From Cycas panzhihuaensis (taxonomy: Eukaryota; Cycadophyta): a DNA stretch of 64,000 bases. Position 1 is the stretch's first letter; every line of letters begins with the position of its first letter. Shown here piece by piece: positions 12,791-22,609 of this stretch. A model generated the notes under the pieces. That model was not told the DNA's origin and searched no databases. It saw only the letters and a list, made by a program, of their open reading frames with translations. The translations under genes were made by a program, and so were the position numbers. The stretch is from the NCBI GenBank assembly GCA_023213395.1, contig CM041465.1, forward strand, positions 57,791,741 through 57,855,740, written 5' to 3'.

Positions 12791-13229
12791 ATGGCCTCCT
12801 TTATTGGAGTGTTGCCTGAAGCTGAAAAATTAACTAAAATGAATTTTAGTATTTGGAAAATCAAGATTAAGGGTCTCTTAAGAGTGAAGCATGCTAAAAA
12901 AATCACCACTAGTGACGAAAAATAACCCACTAATATAGGTAATTTGATGAATTAGGAAGAAAGGAATAATGTTGTTGTATCTGTTCTTGAACTTTCAATT
13001 TTTGATTCCTTGTTAGTCTATGTAGATGGTGTTGAGATTGCTCATGAAATCTAAAAAATAATATCCTCTATATTTAGTCAGAAAAATGAAGCTAGAATTA
13101 TTACTCTTAGAGAAGAACTCTATAAGCTTAGAATGAAAGAAGATCAAATAGTATCTGATTTCATAGCTAATAGTATCTGATTTCATAGCTAAATTGAACA
13201 ACATCAAAACCACTCTTCTCATAGCTAAA
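12791..13229 (+). pseudogene. gag: K1 gag, first part
   Basis: The ATG at 12,791 lies about 700 bases after the PBS, a normal leader length. The product starts MASFIGVLPEAEKL, then KMNFSIWKIKIKGLL, the usual first motif of copia Gag, which assembles the particle. AVVS-type and EARIITLREELYKLRMKEDQ motifs follow. In-frame stops occur near 12,924 and 12,953. A perfect 22-bp tandem duplication (13,149-13,170 and 13,171-13,192) shifts the frame. The gene is cut at 13,229 by gypsy T1 and resumes after 22,609 with ITNTELIYLVLNKLP. Confidence 0.85.
13149..13192. repeat. 22-bp tandem duplication in K1 gag
   Basis: TAGTATCTGATTTCATAGCT plus AA occurs twice with no gap and no mismatch. Its length is not a multiple of three, so it shifts the gag frame. 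Perfect identity suggests it arose late. Confidence 0.95.
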
Positions 13230-14939
13230 TGTTTCACTAAAACCTAGCCTCTTCATATGCATTTGGATCCTGTTGGTAAATTGATGCTTGTTACATAGTC
13301 TTATTGATGATGATTGATGCATTTTGATTTGATTTGGTGGATTGGACCTTGTTTTGTTGAAATAATGCATGATTATTGATTGATGAAATGTAATGAATGA
13401 TGTTATTGGCTTGTATTCATATCATTCCACTAATGACATAAACTATGGCAACATAGTTTTCTTTATGACTAACTTAACCCCATGATTCTTTCAAAGTTTG
13501 TTATTTTTAAAATTTTTATTCTTGATTTCATCCAATTTCTTGTGTTTATCATTTTCATCATGTTTTGGGCCCTTTCCTCATTAATAAAGTCATTTATGCC
13601 TTAATTTATCAATAAAAATCATTTTTTGGCCTTTTTAATGAGTTAATTTTGCCTCATAACTTATCACATTTTTCACCTAATTTGTTGCATTTTTTGCCTG
13701 TTAATCACGTTTTTTGCCTGATTTGTTACGTTTTTCACCTGTTAATCATATGTTTTGCCTGATTTGTTGCATTTTTCACATGTTAATCATATTTTTTGCC
13801 TGATTTGTTGTGTTTTTTGCATGTTAATCATGTTTTTCAGCCTATTTATCATGTTTTTCGCCTACTTATTACATTTTTGGGCCTATCTATCATGTTTTTT
13901 ACTACATGCATGCAAAACTCAGCCAACACGCCCAACTTTTTGTATGTCACTATCTAGATTTGGTGGAATTTGATTCTCTCGATGCCCAAAAGTTTTATAA
14001 AGTGAATGTTGATGACAATTATAGGATATAATAGTGATGGTTGTTTAGAATTAGAGAAATAAGTGATTCTTGCTCTTTGATTAAGAGACTTTGTGAACTT
14101 CTTGGAGAATTCTTGAGGACTACTACTGTGCTTTTTCATACTTGATTTTCTAAAGTTATTAGGTGAAATCTCAAAGAAGTCTTATTGTTGTGTCACTGCT
14201 ACTCAATTATTGATGGTCTAAGCTTTCATCTTCTAGGATCTTCATCAATTTTTGCTTCAAACTTCTCTTGATTTGGTAAGATCTTTCCTATTAGCTTTCA
14301 ATCTTGTTTCATATTATCTTGAAGGTAATTTTGGCTTAGAATTGTCTCTTTTCATTAGCCGATTATTTTTTTACTTTTGTTTGGATTTTTAGAATTGAAA
14401 TATATGCTAAAAGGTCCATCTTTTGTGGGGTCCCTTAAGTATAGACTAGGGTGGGGTATGGCCATCTCTCCATCATACATCTAGCTACTCCTTCCCACTC
14501 TTTCATAGTGCCTTATATTTTAGTTGGATTATTGTTCTTGGTTGGCATGGTTTGGCTCTTATTTGGCCTCTTTGAATTGTTGTTGTTTCCTTCTTTGCTT
14601 TTGTTTTGGAGGAAAGTATATGGAAAAGTTAGTCAAGTGAAAAGAAAACTGCCATTCTGAGGCACTCTTTACAATAGGAAAGGAATATTTGTCTTATATT
14701 TGTTATTGCATGCACTTTTATTTTCAAGTGGGATTTTGTATCTTGAAAGTTAAAAGTTGATAGTGTTATTTGATTGGAGTATTGTTAAATTTTATCTTTT
14801 GTATGGGGTTCAAGGATTCCTTTTGGATCTCTTACTACTCCAACCATGATAGAACCTTTAGTTGATCTTGCATGCATGATTATTATTCAGATTTATAACT
14901 TATTCATCATCTCATAGGTCTAAAACTCATCATAAAACA
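13230..14939 (+). repeat. 5' LTR of T1, truncated at its 3' end
   Basis: It aligns with the 3' LTR from 20,085, for example at TTGATGCTTGTTACAT and TTGATTTGATTTGGTGGATT. The alignment stops at CATAAAACA (14,939 versus about 21,776). About 830 bases of LTR that are present in the 3' copy are absent here, as is the expected PBS. I infer one deletion from LTR to pol. Confidence 0.82.
13680..13905. repeat. Minisatellite inside the T1 LTR
   Basis: Units of about 41 bases alternate TTTTTTGCCTGATTTGTTG with TTTTTCACCTGTTAATCA, five or more times. Variants differ mostly as CG, TG or CA at the same places (for example CACG, CATG, CATA), as if the unit had contained CpG. The 3' LTR has the same array at 20,530-20,775. 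Confidence 0.85.
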
Positions 14940-16871
14940 ACAATAGGCTATTGTTCAAATGCCTCCTCCAAAGACCCAAAAATAGATTAAGTCCTTTTTA
15001 GGTAGACTTAGTTTTCTAAGATGTTTCATCATCGAATTTGCCTTGGATACTAAGCATATTACTAATCTATTGAAGAAATATGTTGAATTATAATGGACTC
15101 CTCAAGTTTAATAGTCATTTAACAAGCTAAAGCAAGCCTTAGTTTTTGCTCTAGCTCTTGCTCAACCAAGGTTTGATGAGCTATTCAGCTTATACACCTC
15201 ATCTACTGATGAATCACTTACAAGTATGTTAACGCAAGAAGATGATTTTGGTAAAGAGAGGGCTATATATTTCATTAGGAGGACCCTCGTGGAAACTGAG
15301 CTTCACTATCCTTTTCTTGAAAAAGAATGTTTTTCTTTAGTTTTTGCTATTAAAAAGCTTCACCACTACCTCCTTGGAAATATGGACCATCTTATTGATC
15401 AATCCAATCCTATAAGGTACTTACTTACTAAGTCTAACCGTACTGGTCGGCTAGGTAGGTGGTCCTTACTACTTCAAGAATTTGATTTATAAGTGATCAA
15501 TAGGAAGTATAAGAAAGGCATGATCATTTCAGAGATCGTGGCTGATGCCCCTCTTCCAAATCATTCTTACCAACACGTTGATGATTCCCTTCCTGACGAA
15601 CATATCTTCCATATCTAAGGCATTCCTTCTGATGACCATGGTATGGAGAGATTAAATTATATCTTCATGATTAATCTTTTCCTTCTCTTACTACCTCAAA
15701 GAAGAGAAGATAAATTTGTGCTACTTCTAGACAGTATATTTTGTTGGATAATACCTTATACAAGCATTCTTTTTATGGAGTTCTACTCAGGTGTCTTTCA
15801 CTTGATGAATCTTTAATTACTTTAATAGAATCTCATGAAGGTATATGTGGTGGATATTTTAGTGGTTAATCGATAGCCTAACACATTCTTCATATGAGTT
15901 ATTATTGGCCTACCTTATTTAAGGATGCCCACTCTCTCATCCAGAGATGCTAGAAATGCCAATCCCATACAACTTTAATCCATCAACTTGCACAAGAAAT
16001 GAAATCTATAGTTTCACCTTGGCCTTTCTCCCAATGGGGCCTTGACCTCATTGGATAGATCTTTCCAACATCTTTAAATGGGTATAAAGTCATTTTGATT
16101 ACAACTAAATACTTTACGAAGTGGAGTGAAGCTATCCCATTGGTCTCTACTACTAGAAAGATTGTCACTACTTTCATATTTCAATATATTATTTGTAGAT
16201 TTGGGATATTGGATGTTATCATTATTGATAATGGAACTTCATTTTGTAATCTCCATGTTAGTGAACTATGTAGTAAGTTTCATATTGCTCACAAGATATC
16301 TGCCCCATATCATCCTCAAGTGAATGGCTAAGTGGAAGCATTTAATAAGATCTTAGCTAAGACTGTTACTACTTCTTATAGGGATTGGTACTCTCAGTTG
16401 TTTCCTATATTATGGGCCTATAGGACTACCATCAGAAATGCTATGGGTATGACACCATTCTCTCTTATTTATGGTGTTGAAGTTGTTTTACCTTTAGAGG
16501 TCAAAATTCCTTCTCTAAGTGCCTCATTGAAGGAATTTATTGGTGAGTAGTTCTAAAGGGAAGCTCATATTTTGGAGCTGGAAAAGCTAGATGAGACTCG
16601 CTTGCAAGCTTTACAAAATAATATTGCATCTAAATCTAGGGTTCAAGCTATGCATGATAGGCAGCTTAGGCCTAGAAAGTTTAATATGGGTGACAAAGTT
16701 TTGAAAGTAGAATATTTGCACGATAGGCAACAGAAGTTTTCTCCCAAATGGACAGGACCTTTCTTAGTAATTAAGGATTTAACTAATGGGGCCTATCAAA
16801 TTTTGATATTAGAAGGATTAGAGTTCAAGAGACCTATTAATTCTCAATATTTAAGGAGATTTTATGCCTAG
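14940..16871 (+). pseudogene. pol: T1 pol remnant: RT end, RNase H, integrase
   Basis: The frame opens with AIVQMPPPKTQ and SFLGRLSFLRCFI, the RT connection of Tat-type gypsy elements. RNase H is at 15,105-15,500 (SSTDESLTSMLTQEDDFGK; FLEKECFSLVFAIKKLHHYL). Integrase follows: a zinc-finger part near 15,830-15,965 (RC*KCQSH) and a core with WGLDLIG (about 16,040), IIDNGTSF (about 16,225) and YHPQVNG*VEAFNKIL (about 16,305-16,350), so the three acidic residues are still readable. The C-terminal part includes GDKVLKVEYL and SPKWTGPFLVIKDL and ends at RRFYA before a stop at 16,869-16,871. Several stops stand at family Gln positions (for example 16,330 and 16,548). Gag, protease and the RT catalytic core are absent. 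Confidence 0.9.
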
Positions 16872-16889
16872 CAGTATGCACGTGACATC

Positions 16890-17045
16890 CTCCACAATGA
16901 GAATAAACTATGGCTCTGAAGATAATACCTCTACCTAATAAGCTTAAACTATGGGTAAATCCTTCCTTTTCAAAAGATTAGTTACTTTGAAACTTATCTC
17001 TTTACCTAATGAGCTAAAACTATGGGTAGAATCTTCTCTACTTTT
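16890..17045 (+). repeat. First group of the TAAACTATGG motif repeats in T1
   Basis: Three units follow the integrase stop: AATGAGAATAAACTATGG (about 16,898), AATAAGCTTAAACTATGGG (about 16,939) and AATGAGCTAAAACTATGGG (about 17,018). T4 has two matching units just after its own integrase end (57,910-57,970). T3 has the reverse complement at 47,355-47,415. Confidence 0.85.
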
Positions 17046-17999
17046 TTATGATTTCTTGCTTTCATTAAGCATTGTGACATTTTTGTTATAGATCCATCCC
17101 ATAATCATGTAAATCGTGTGCTTTTTCTAGCACTTACATTAATTATAAGTTTACCATCATTTGGATCTTGTTCTCCTTTGTGTCCTATACTCAAAAGAGG
17201 ACCTACGCCCCCAGCTTCATCATACTTTTATCTCGGAAAGAGAAACACCTTCATTAGCTACGAGTGTTCACTCATTCATCAAACGTTTACTTTCATTTTC
17301 TAGTTTGTTACCTTGTTGATTCATATTTCATTTTCACATGCTAATTGATCACTTTTAGGATCCTCCTTTCTGGTGATATATCACCACTTGTTGATTGTTT
17401 TTATTATCCTCAGTTCTCTTTATTGTTCCTTTGGAACAGATACTCATTATACCACCTTCCCTTCAAGCTTGGAGACATCATGATTTTGATTTCCTTTTTG
17501 TTTCCTGCAGTTCATTCCTTAAGGGGATTGGACCCTTTCCCTTTTAGATTCTATTCATTCTTTGTTATGTTGAGTGGAAGAGTTCCTTAAGAAGATGACT
17601 ATGATCCTATTCTTATGAAAAGTAAAAGGCAAAAAGTAAAAAAAAGAAGGTGAAAAGTAAAAAAAAAGAAAAAAAAAAAAATGTAAAAAGTAAGTTTATT
17701 GTTTTCATTCTCTTGTAATATGAGATAAGTTGCATGATGGCTTCATCCCCACTTATTCATCTATAGGTTGGGTTCATTTAGATGAGTCATTTAGGATTTT
17801 CAGATCTAGCTACTTGGGTCCATTGTGGCCTTAATTATGATTGAACCTTGCTTGACACTTTGATCATGATTATCTTACTTGAGTTTCTTCTTCTCCTTCA
17901 TCACAGTCAAAGATCTACCACCATCTCCTTATTGATTAATTCCTATACCTTCCCTCATTGATCACACAGTATCCTAGTTTAGATTCTTTCATTCCCATG
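17046..17999 (+). other. Spacer between integrase and second RNase H in T1
   Basis: No conserved protein is evident. It includes an A-rich tract (17,622-17,690) and a segment around 17,800-17,850 (GGTCCATTGTGGCCTTAATT) shared with T2 (33,965-34,010) and T4 (58,045-58,085). TTTCCTGCAG at about 17,500-17,510 looks like a 3' splice acceptor. T4 has CTCCTTGCAG at about 58,141-58,150, also upstream of its second RNase H. Whether splicing occurs is unknown. Confidence 0.5.
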
Positions 18000-18395
18000 G
18001 CATTGAGTATCTTTATTGACAGGGGTAGTAGAGGAAACCTAGGACCATCTGCTTCTACTTGGGTGGTTTATGACCAATTAGGAAGTCCTCTTCTTTCCAC
18101 AAATTTCTTTATACCTAGGGAAACTAATAATGAAGTTGAATACCTTGCAATTATAGGAGCCTTGTTAGATTTCTCTCATTTTTATCTCAAACCTATTATT
18201 TTATATGTTGATTCTCAGGTTGTGGTTTATCAATTAGTTGGGATGTACTAGGTCCACTCTTCATGACTCCTTTTGCATCATCAGGCCTCATCATTGTTGT
18301 TCCTATTTGCTTCAGTGACTATCTAGTACATATCACATTCTTTTAATCTTGAAGCAAACATTCTCATTTCCTCAATCCTTGATGATCATGTTGAT
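18000..18395 (+). pseudogene. T1 second RNase H-like domain, 3' of integrase
   Basis: The frame reads SIFIDRGSRGNLGPSAS, then NNEVEYLAIIGALLDF and LYVDSQVVVYQLVG. These are the hallmarks of the RNase HI fold of the plant/archaeal type: Asp in FID, Gly-Ser-x-Gly-Asn, Glu in NNE-EY and Asp in VDSQ. After three in-frame stops (family Gln, Arg, Gln) the frame goes on through SVTI and YISHSFNLEANIL, matching the last block, with Asn in place of the final Asp. It is separate from the usual gypsy RNase H at 15,105-15,500. It probably degrades RNA in RNA/DNA hybrids during reverse transcription. An additional RNase H is known in the Tat lineage; the position here, about 1.1 kb beyond integrase, is the unusual point. 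Confidence 0.85.
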
Positions 18396-18424
18396 TGATT
18401 TTGCTTCTTCTAACTGAGGGCACC

Positions 18425-19620
18425 CCACTCTCGAATGAGTATAAACTACTACTTTGGAATGAGTATAAACTACCACTCTATGATGAGTATAAACTATCAG
18501 TTTAGTAAGACTATAGGTTTGGGTATTGTGATATTGTGGTGATAGGTATGAGAATAAAGCGAGATATGTGAAAGGACTAGACCCATGTGGGAATCTTGGG
18601 CCATAGAAGATCTTGGCAGGGGGAAAGTTCCTGAAAACCTCTTGCCCCTGGAAAGAGCCAATGAAGAATCTAATATACTCAAGTGGTTATTCGTTTATTA
18701 AGAAAGGTTAGTTTCGTTTGTTAAATAATTTACTTCCTTCATGATATATTATATAAGCATGGGATTATCCTATGTTTATATAATCTATCAGGAGTATGAT
18801 GTGAGCTATATAAGTTTCCTTTTAGGAGATTTATGTTATTCCATCTTTTACTTTTATAAACTTATTATCGTTTGTATTCCAGATGATTTTAAGTTTATAA
18901 AAATAGAATAAGTAAACTTTTCACTTAGTCCACTTCAATCTTTTATTTATCTCCTAGTTTTCATTTCTTCCCTAACTTTGTCTTTCTTAAACCACACCAC
19001 TCTGGAACAAGTATAAACTACCATGTATATAGTATGACAAAAATTTAAAAAAGTACATAACCATAAAAGAATAAAAAAAAGTAAAAAGATAAAAATCATT
19101 GTATGTTTCCTTGGACAAGTCAAACTAATGAATACATCCTATGCTTAAATATAAGTGTGAATAGGAAGGATAAAAGGTTTAGAGACAAGTAATCACTCTG
19201 ATCTTGTAGGTACCCTATTGATGAGTTTAAACTAAGACAGGATGATAAACTTTGAGCTTCTACTTCCTTGTTGATGAGTATAAACTATGATAAGACCTTG
19301 CTCCAAGACCTCTATACCTGTTAATGAGCCTAAACTATGACAGGGATCCCTCTGAAGTTGATTGTTAACAAGGTTAAAATATAATAATCAACCTCTAAGA
19401 TCCCTCACCCTGTTAATGAGGCTAAACTACGATGGGTTCACTTTGGAAAGTCACCTATTAATGAGCTTAAATAATGGCAGTCTATCCTTTTTATCCCAAC
19501 AAAAAGATTTCACTCTGAAAAGTCACCTATTAATGAGCTTAAACTATGATAGTCTATCCTTTTTACTCCAGCATAAACATTTCCCTCTAACCCTTGGTTA
19601 ACAAGAGATAAACTATGACT
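18425..19620 (+). repeat. Second and third groups of TAAACTATGG motif repeats in T1
   Basis: Three GAATGAGTATAAACTACYA-type units stand close together at 18,430-18,500, and another at about 19,010. From 19,215 to 19,615 at least eight units like AATGAGCTTAAACTATGATA recur about every 45-50 bases, linked by variants of CTCTGAAAAGTCACCTATT. The second group starts right after the second RNase H domain. The interval 18,510-19,000 holds no coding remnant; its TTATATTATTCCATCTT-type stretch is also found in T4 (59,080-59,100). Confidence 0.88.
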
Positions 19621-19632
19621 AGGTGTATAGTA

Positions 19633-19890
19633 GAAGCCCACCCAATTTATGGGCATTTGGTGATGAAGTTTCATCCAATTTGTGGGTAGTATAGAGCATT
19701 TATTTTAAGGTTAAAGTCCCATCCAATTTGTAGGCATTAGATAGGTTTTTTTATAACATTAGACACTTAGTTCTTTTAGGTGAAAAGACAAATATAGTGA
19801 TGTTTATGAGATAGATACCCAGTCCTTTTGGGCAAGAGATTCTAAATGACATCTCTTTTAGTTAAGATTACTCAGTCCTTTTGAGTAATT
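19633..19890 (+). repeat. Short hairpin-type motifs before the T1 polypurine tract
   Basis: Three units like CCATCCAATTTGTGGGC lie at about 19,638, 19,670 and 19,713. They are followed by three like CCAGTCCTTTTGGG (about 19,766, 19,818 and 19,872). Each unit can fold on itself (GCCC with GGGC; CCCA with TGGG). T4 has the first class at 59,985-60,150. Confidence 0.75.
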
Positions 19891-20070
19891 CTTCCAATAG
19901 AAACCCCTTTAAACTAAATTTCAATAAAGATTTCATCCCACTATGGAAAAGTGTTACCCCATCATTCATATATTTCATTAGTTTCTATCATTTTTACTAG
20001 AACAATCGACATCCACATCCTTACCATCGTTCACCATCCTATGTCCCTTTCTAGAATAAGAGCCTTAGGT

Positions 20071-20084
20071 GCCAAGGGGGCAAA
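20071..20084 (+). promoter_or_regulatory. T1 polypurine tract
   Basis: GCCAAGGGGGCAAA abuts the start of the 3' LTR (TGTTTCACC). The same sequence stands before the LTR in T4 (CAAGGGGGCAAA, 60,322-60,333) and, reversed, in T3 (TTACCCCCTTAACACC, 44,834-44,850). It primes plus-strand DNA synthesis in this element class. Confidence 0.85.
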
Positions 20085-22609
20085 TGTTTCACCAAAACTT
20101 GGCCTCTTCATATGCATTTAGATCCTATTAGTAAATTGATGCTTGTTACATGGTCTTATTGATGATGATTGATGTATGTTGATTTGATTTGGTGGATTGG
20201 CCCTTGTTTTGTTGAAATAATGCATGATTATTGATTGATGAAATGTAATAAATAATGTTATTAGCTTGTATTCCTATGATTCCATTGATGATGTAAACTA
20301 TGGCAATAGAGTTTTCTTTATGACTAACTTAACCTCATGCTTCTTTCAAAGTTTATTATTTTTTATTTTTTTATCCTTGATTTCACCCAATTTTTTATCA
20401 TTTTTTGGCTTGTATTTATCATTTTCATCATGTTTTGGGCCCCTCTCCTCTTTAATAAAGTCATTTATGCCTTAATTTATTAGTAAAAATTATTTTTTGA
20501 CCTTTTCAATGAGTTAATTTTGCCTCATAATGCATCATGTTTTTTGCCCGATTTGTTGCGGTTTTCACGTGCTAATCACGATTTTTACCTAATTTGTTAT
20601 AATTTTTGCCTATTAATCATAATTTTCACCTGATTTATTGCATTTTTCGCATGTTAATCACGTTTTTTGCCTAATTTATCGTGTTTTTTGCATGTTAATC
20701 AAGGTTTTCGACCTATTTATCATGTTTTTCACCTACTTATTGTGTTTTTGGGCATATTTATCATGTTTTTTACTGCATGCATGTAAAAGTCAGCCAACAT
20801 GCCAAAAGTTTTGCATGCCGCCACCCATATTTGGTGGAATTTGATTCTGTTAATGCCTAGAAGTGTTATAAAGTGAATGTTGATGACAATTATAAGATAT
20901 AATAGTGATGATTATTGAGAATTAGAGAAAGAAGTGAGGATTGCTCTTTGATTAAGAGACTTTGTGAACTTCTTGGAGAATTCTTGAGGATTGCTACTGT
21001 GCTTTTTAGAGACTTGATTTTCTAAAGTTATTGGGTGAAATCTCAAGGAAGTCTTGTTGTTGTATCACTGCTACTCAATTGTTGATGGTTTAAGCTTTCA
21101 TCTTCTTAGATCTTCATCAATTTTTGCTTCAAACTTCTCTTGATTTGGTAATATCTTTCCTATTAGATTTCAAGCTTGTTTCATGTTGTCTTGAAGGTAA
21201 TTTTGGCTTAGAATTGTCTCTTTGCATTGGATAATTGTTGTTGGACTTTTGTTTATATTTTTAGAATTAAAATATATACTGAAAGGTCTACCCTTTGTGG
21301 GGTTCCTTAAGGACAGACTAGGGTGCGACATGGTCATCTCTCCACCATACATCTAGCTACTCCTTCCTACTCGTTCACTGTGGCTTATATTTCAGTTAGA
21401 TTGTCACTCTTGTTTGGCATGGTTTAGCTCTCATTTAGCCTCTTTAAATTGTTATTGTTTCCTTCTTTGCTCTTGTTTTAGAGGAAAGCATGTGGAAAAG
21501 TTAGTCAAGTGAAAAGAAAAATGTCATTCTAAGGTGCTCTTTATAATAAGAAAGGAATATTTGTCTTATATCTACTATTGCATGCACTTTTATTTTTAAG
21601 TGGGCTCTTGTATCTTGAAAATTAAAAGTTGATAGTGTTATTTGATTAGAGTATTGCTAATTTTTAGCTTTTATATGGGGTTCAAGGATTCCTTTTGGTT
21701 GATCTTGCATGTATGATTATTATTCTGATTTATGACTTATTCATCATCTCATAGGTCTAAAAATCATCATAAAACAATAGTAGTTTCCTTTAAGATTCTA
21801 TCTTTTTATGCATTATTTCATCATTTTTTAAAAGAATTAGTTGCATGCATCAAGGTTAGAGTATTTTAGCTAGTCTTGCATGTAGATTAATCTCTTTTGA
21901 AATAAAATTTACATAAATATTGTGTGGTTATTTTTAGATTTTGAATAGTATCATCCCTTTTGAAGTGAAGTGTGCATGTAGGAAAGTTACTTCATAGTTG
22001 CATGTGCATCTTTTTTTTTTTAAATAAAAAAAATAAAAAAGGACTTGCATGCATAGTTTCTAGTGTGTTTGTTTGAGATTTCATTATAAAAAATAAAAAA
22101 GAAACAAAAAGATTGATGTGAGTTTGTTATTATGGTTTCTTTGATTGTATCATTTTTCTCGCCTAGCTTTACATCCTTGAAACTATATCAAAATCTAGAA
22201 ACCTACACAAGATAAACTATTATTTCCATTAACTTACCCTCTCCTACATCTTAGTAAAACTCAAAAGGTTTAACCAATTATAAGAGAGGAGTCAATAGGA
22301 AGGATATTAAAGGTATTATAAGTATGGATCCGAACATAGAACTCCTTTGTCAAGTCATGTAGGTTAGTGGATTCTATCACCCTACTTTATATCCACACCT
22401 TTCATTGTACCCACTTTCATTAAGGTAGATGAGACTACTAAGTGAAGACTCCTTCTTAGGAGTTGGGCAAAGATGGTCCTATAGGTATCTTTTGAGCTTC
22501 GTATTAGATCTTCCCCAAGCCGTAGAACATTTTTCTGGCAGTGTTACTAAGGATCCACCCTTAGAACACCATCATCTTACTAGGGACAAACCTTGCACCA
22601 CCACTAGAG
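20085..22609 (+). repeat. 3' LTR of T1, about 2.5 kb
   Basis: It starts TGTTTCACC and contains the minisatellite at 20,530-20,775. Beyond 21,777 it carries LTR sequence lost from the 5' copy, including GACTCCTTCTTAGGAGTTGG (about 22,446), which recurs near the LTR ends of T3 (42,607 and 49,508, reversed) and T4 (62,401). The end at about 22,609 is set by the return of K1 gag and could be off by about 10 bases, since no terminal CA is visible. Confidence 0.78.

Larger units (their letters stand above)
13230..22609 (+). mobile_element. Gypsy element T1 nested in K1 gag
   Basis: Two copies of one LTR begin TGTTTCAC at 13,230 and 20,085 and stay alignable for about 1.7 kb. The 5' LTR then breaks at 14,939 and joins straight into pol, while the 3' LTR runs on to about 22,609, where K1 gag resumes. 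Gag, protease and most of RT are missing. What remains is the RT end, RNase H, integrase, a second RNase H-like domain, motif repeats and a polypurine tract. The insertion edges are CTAAA before and ATAAA after, a four-of-five match for a duplication. Confidence 0.85.

Noticed and set aside
13013-13370. Minus-strand open frames across the K1 gag and T1 LTR edge
   Set aside because: They span the insertion junction and run antisense to well-recognised gag, so they are shadows.
19215-19960. Regularly spaced repeats as a possible CRISPR array
   Set aside because: Units are degenerate, spacing varies, spacers are related to each other, and this is plant DNA with retrotransposon context on both sides.
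21170-21352. Minus-strand open frame in the T1 3' LTR
   Set aside because: It lies wholly inside an LTR and has no protein family resemblance.
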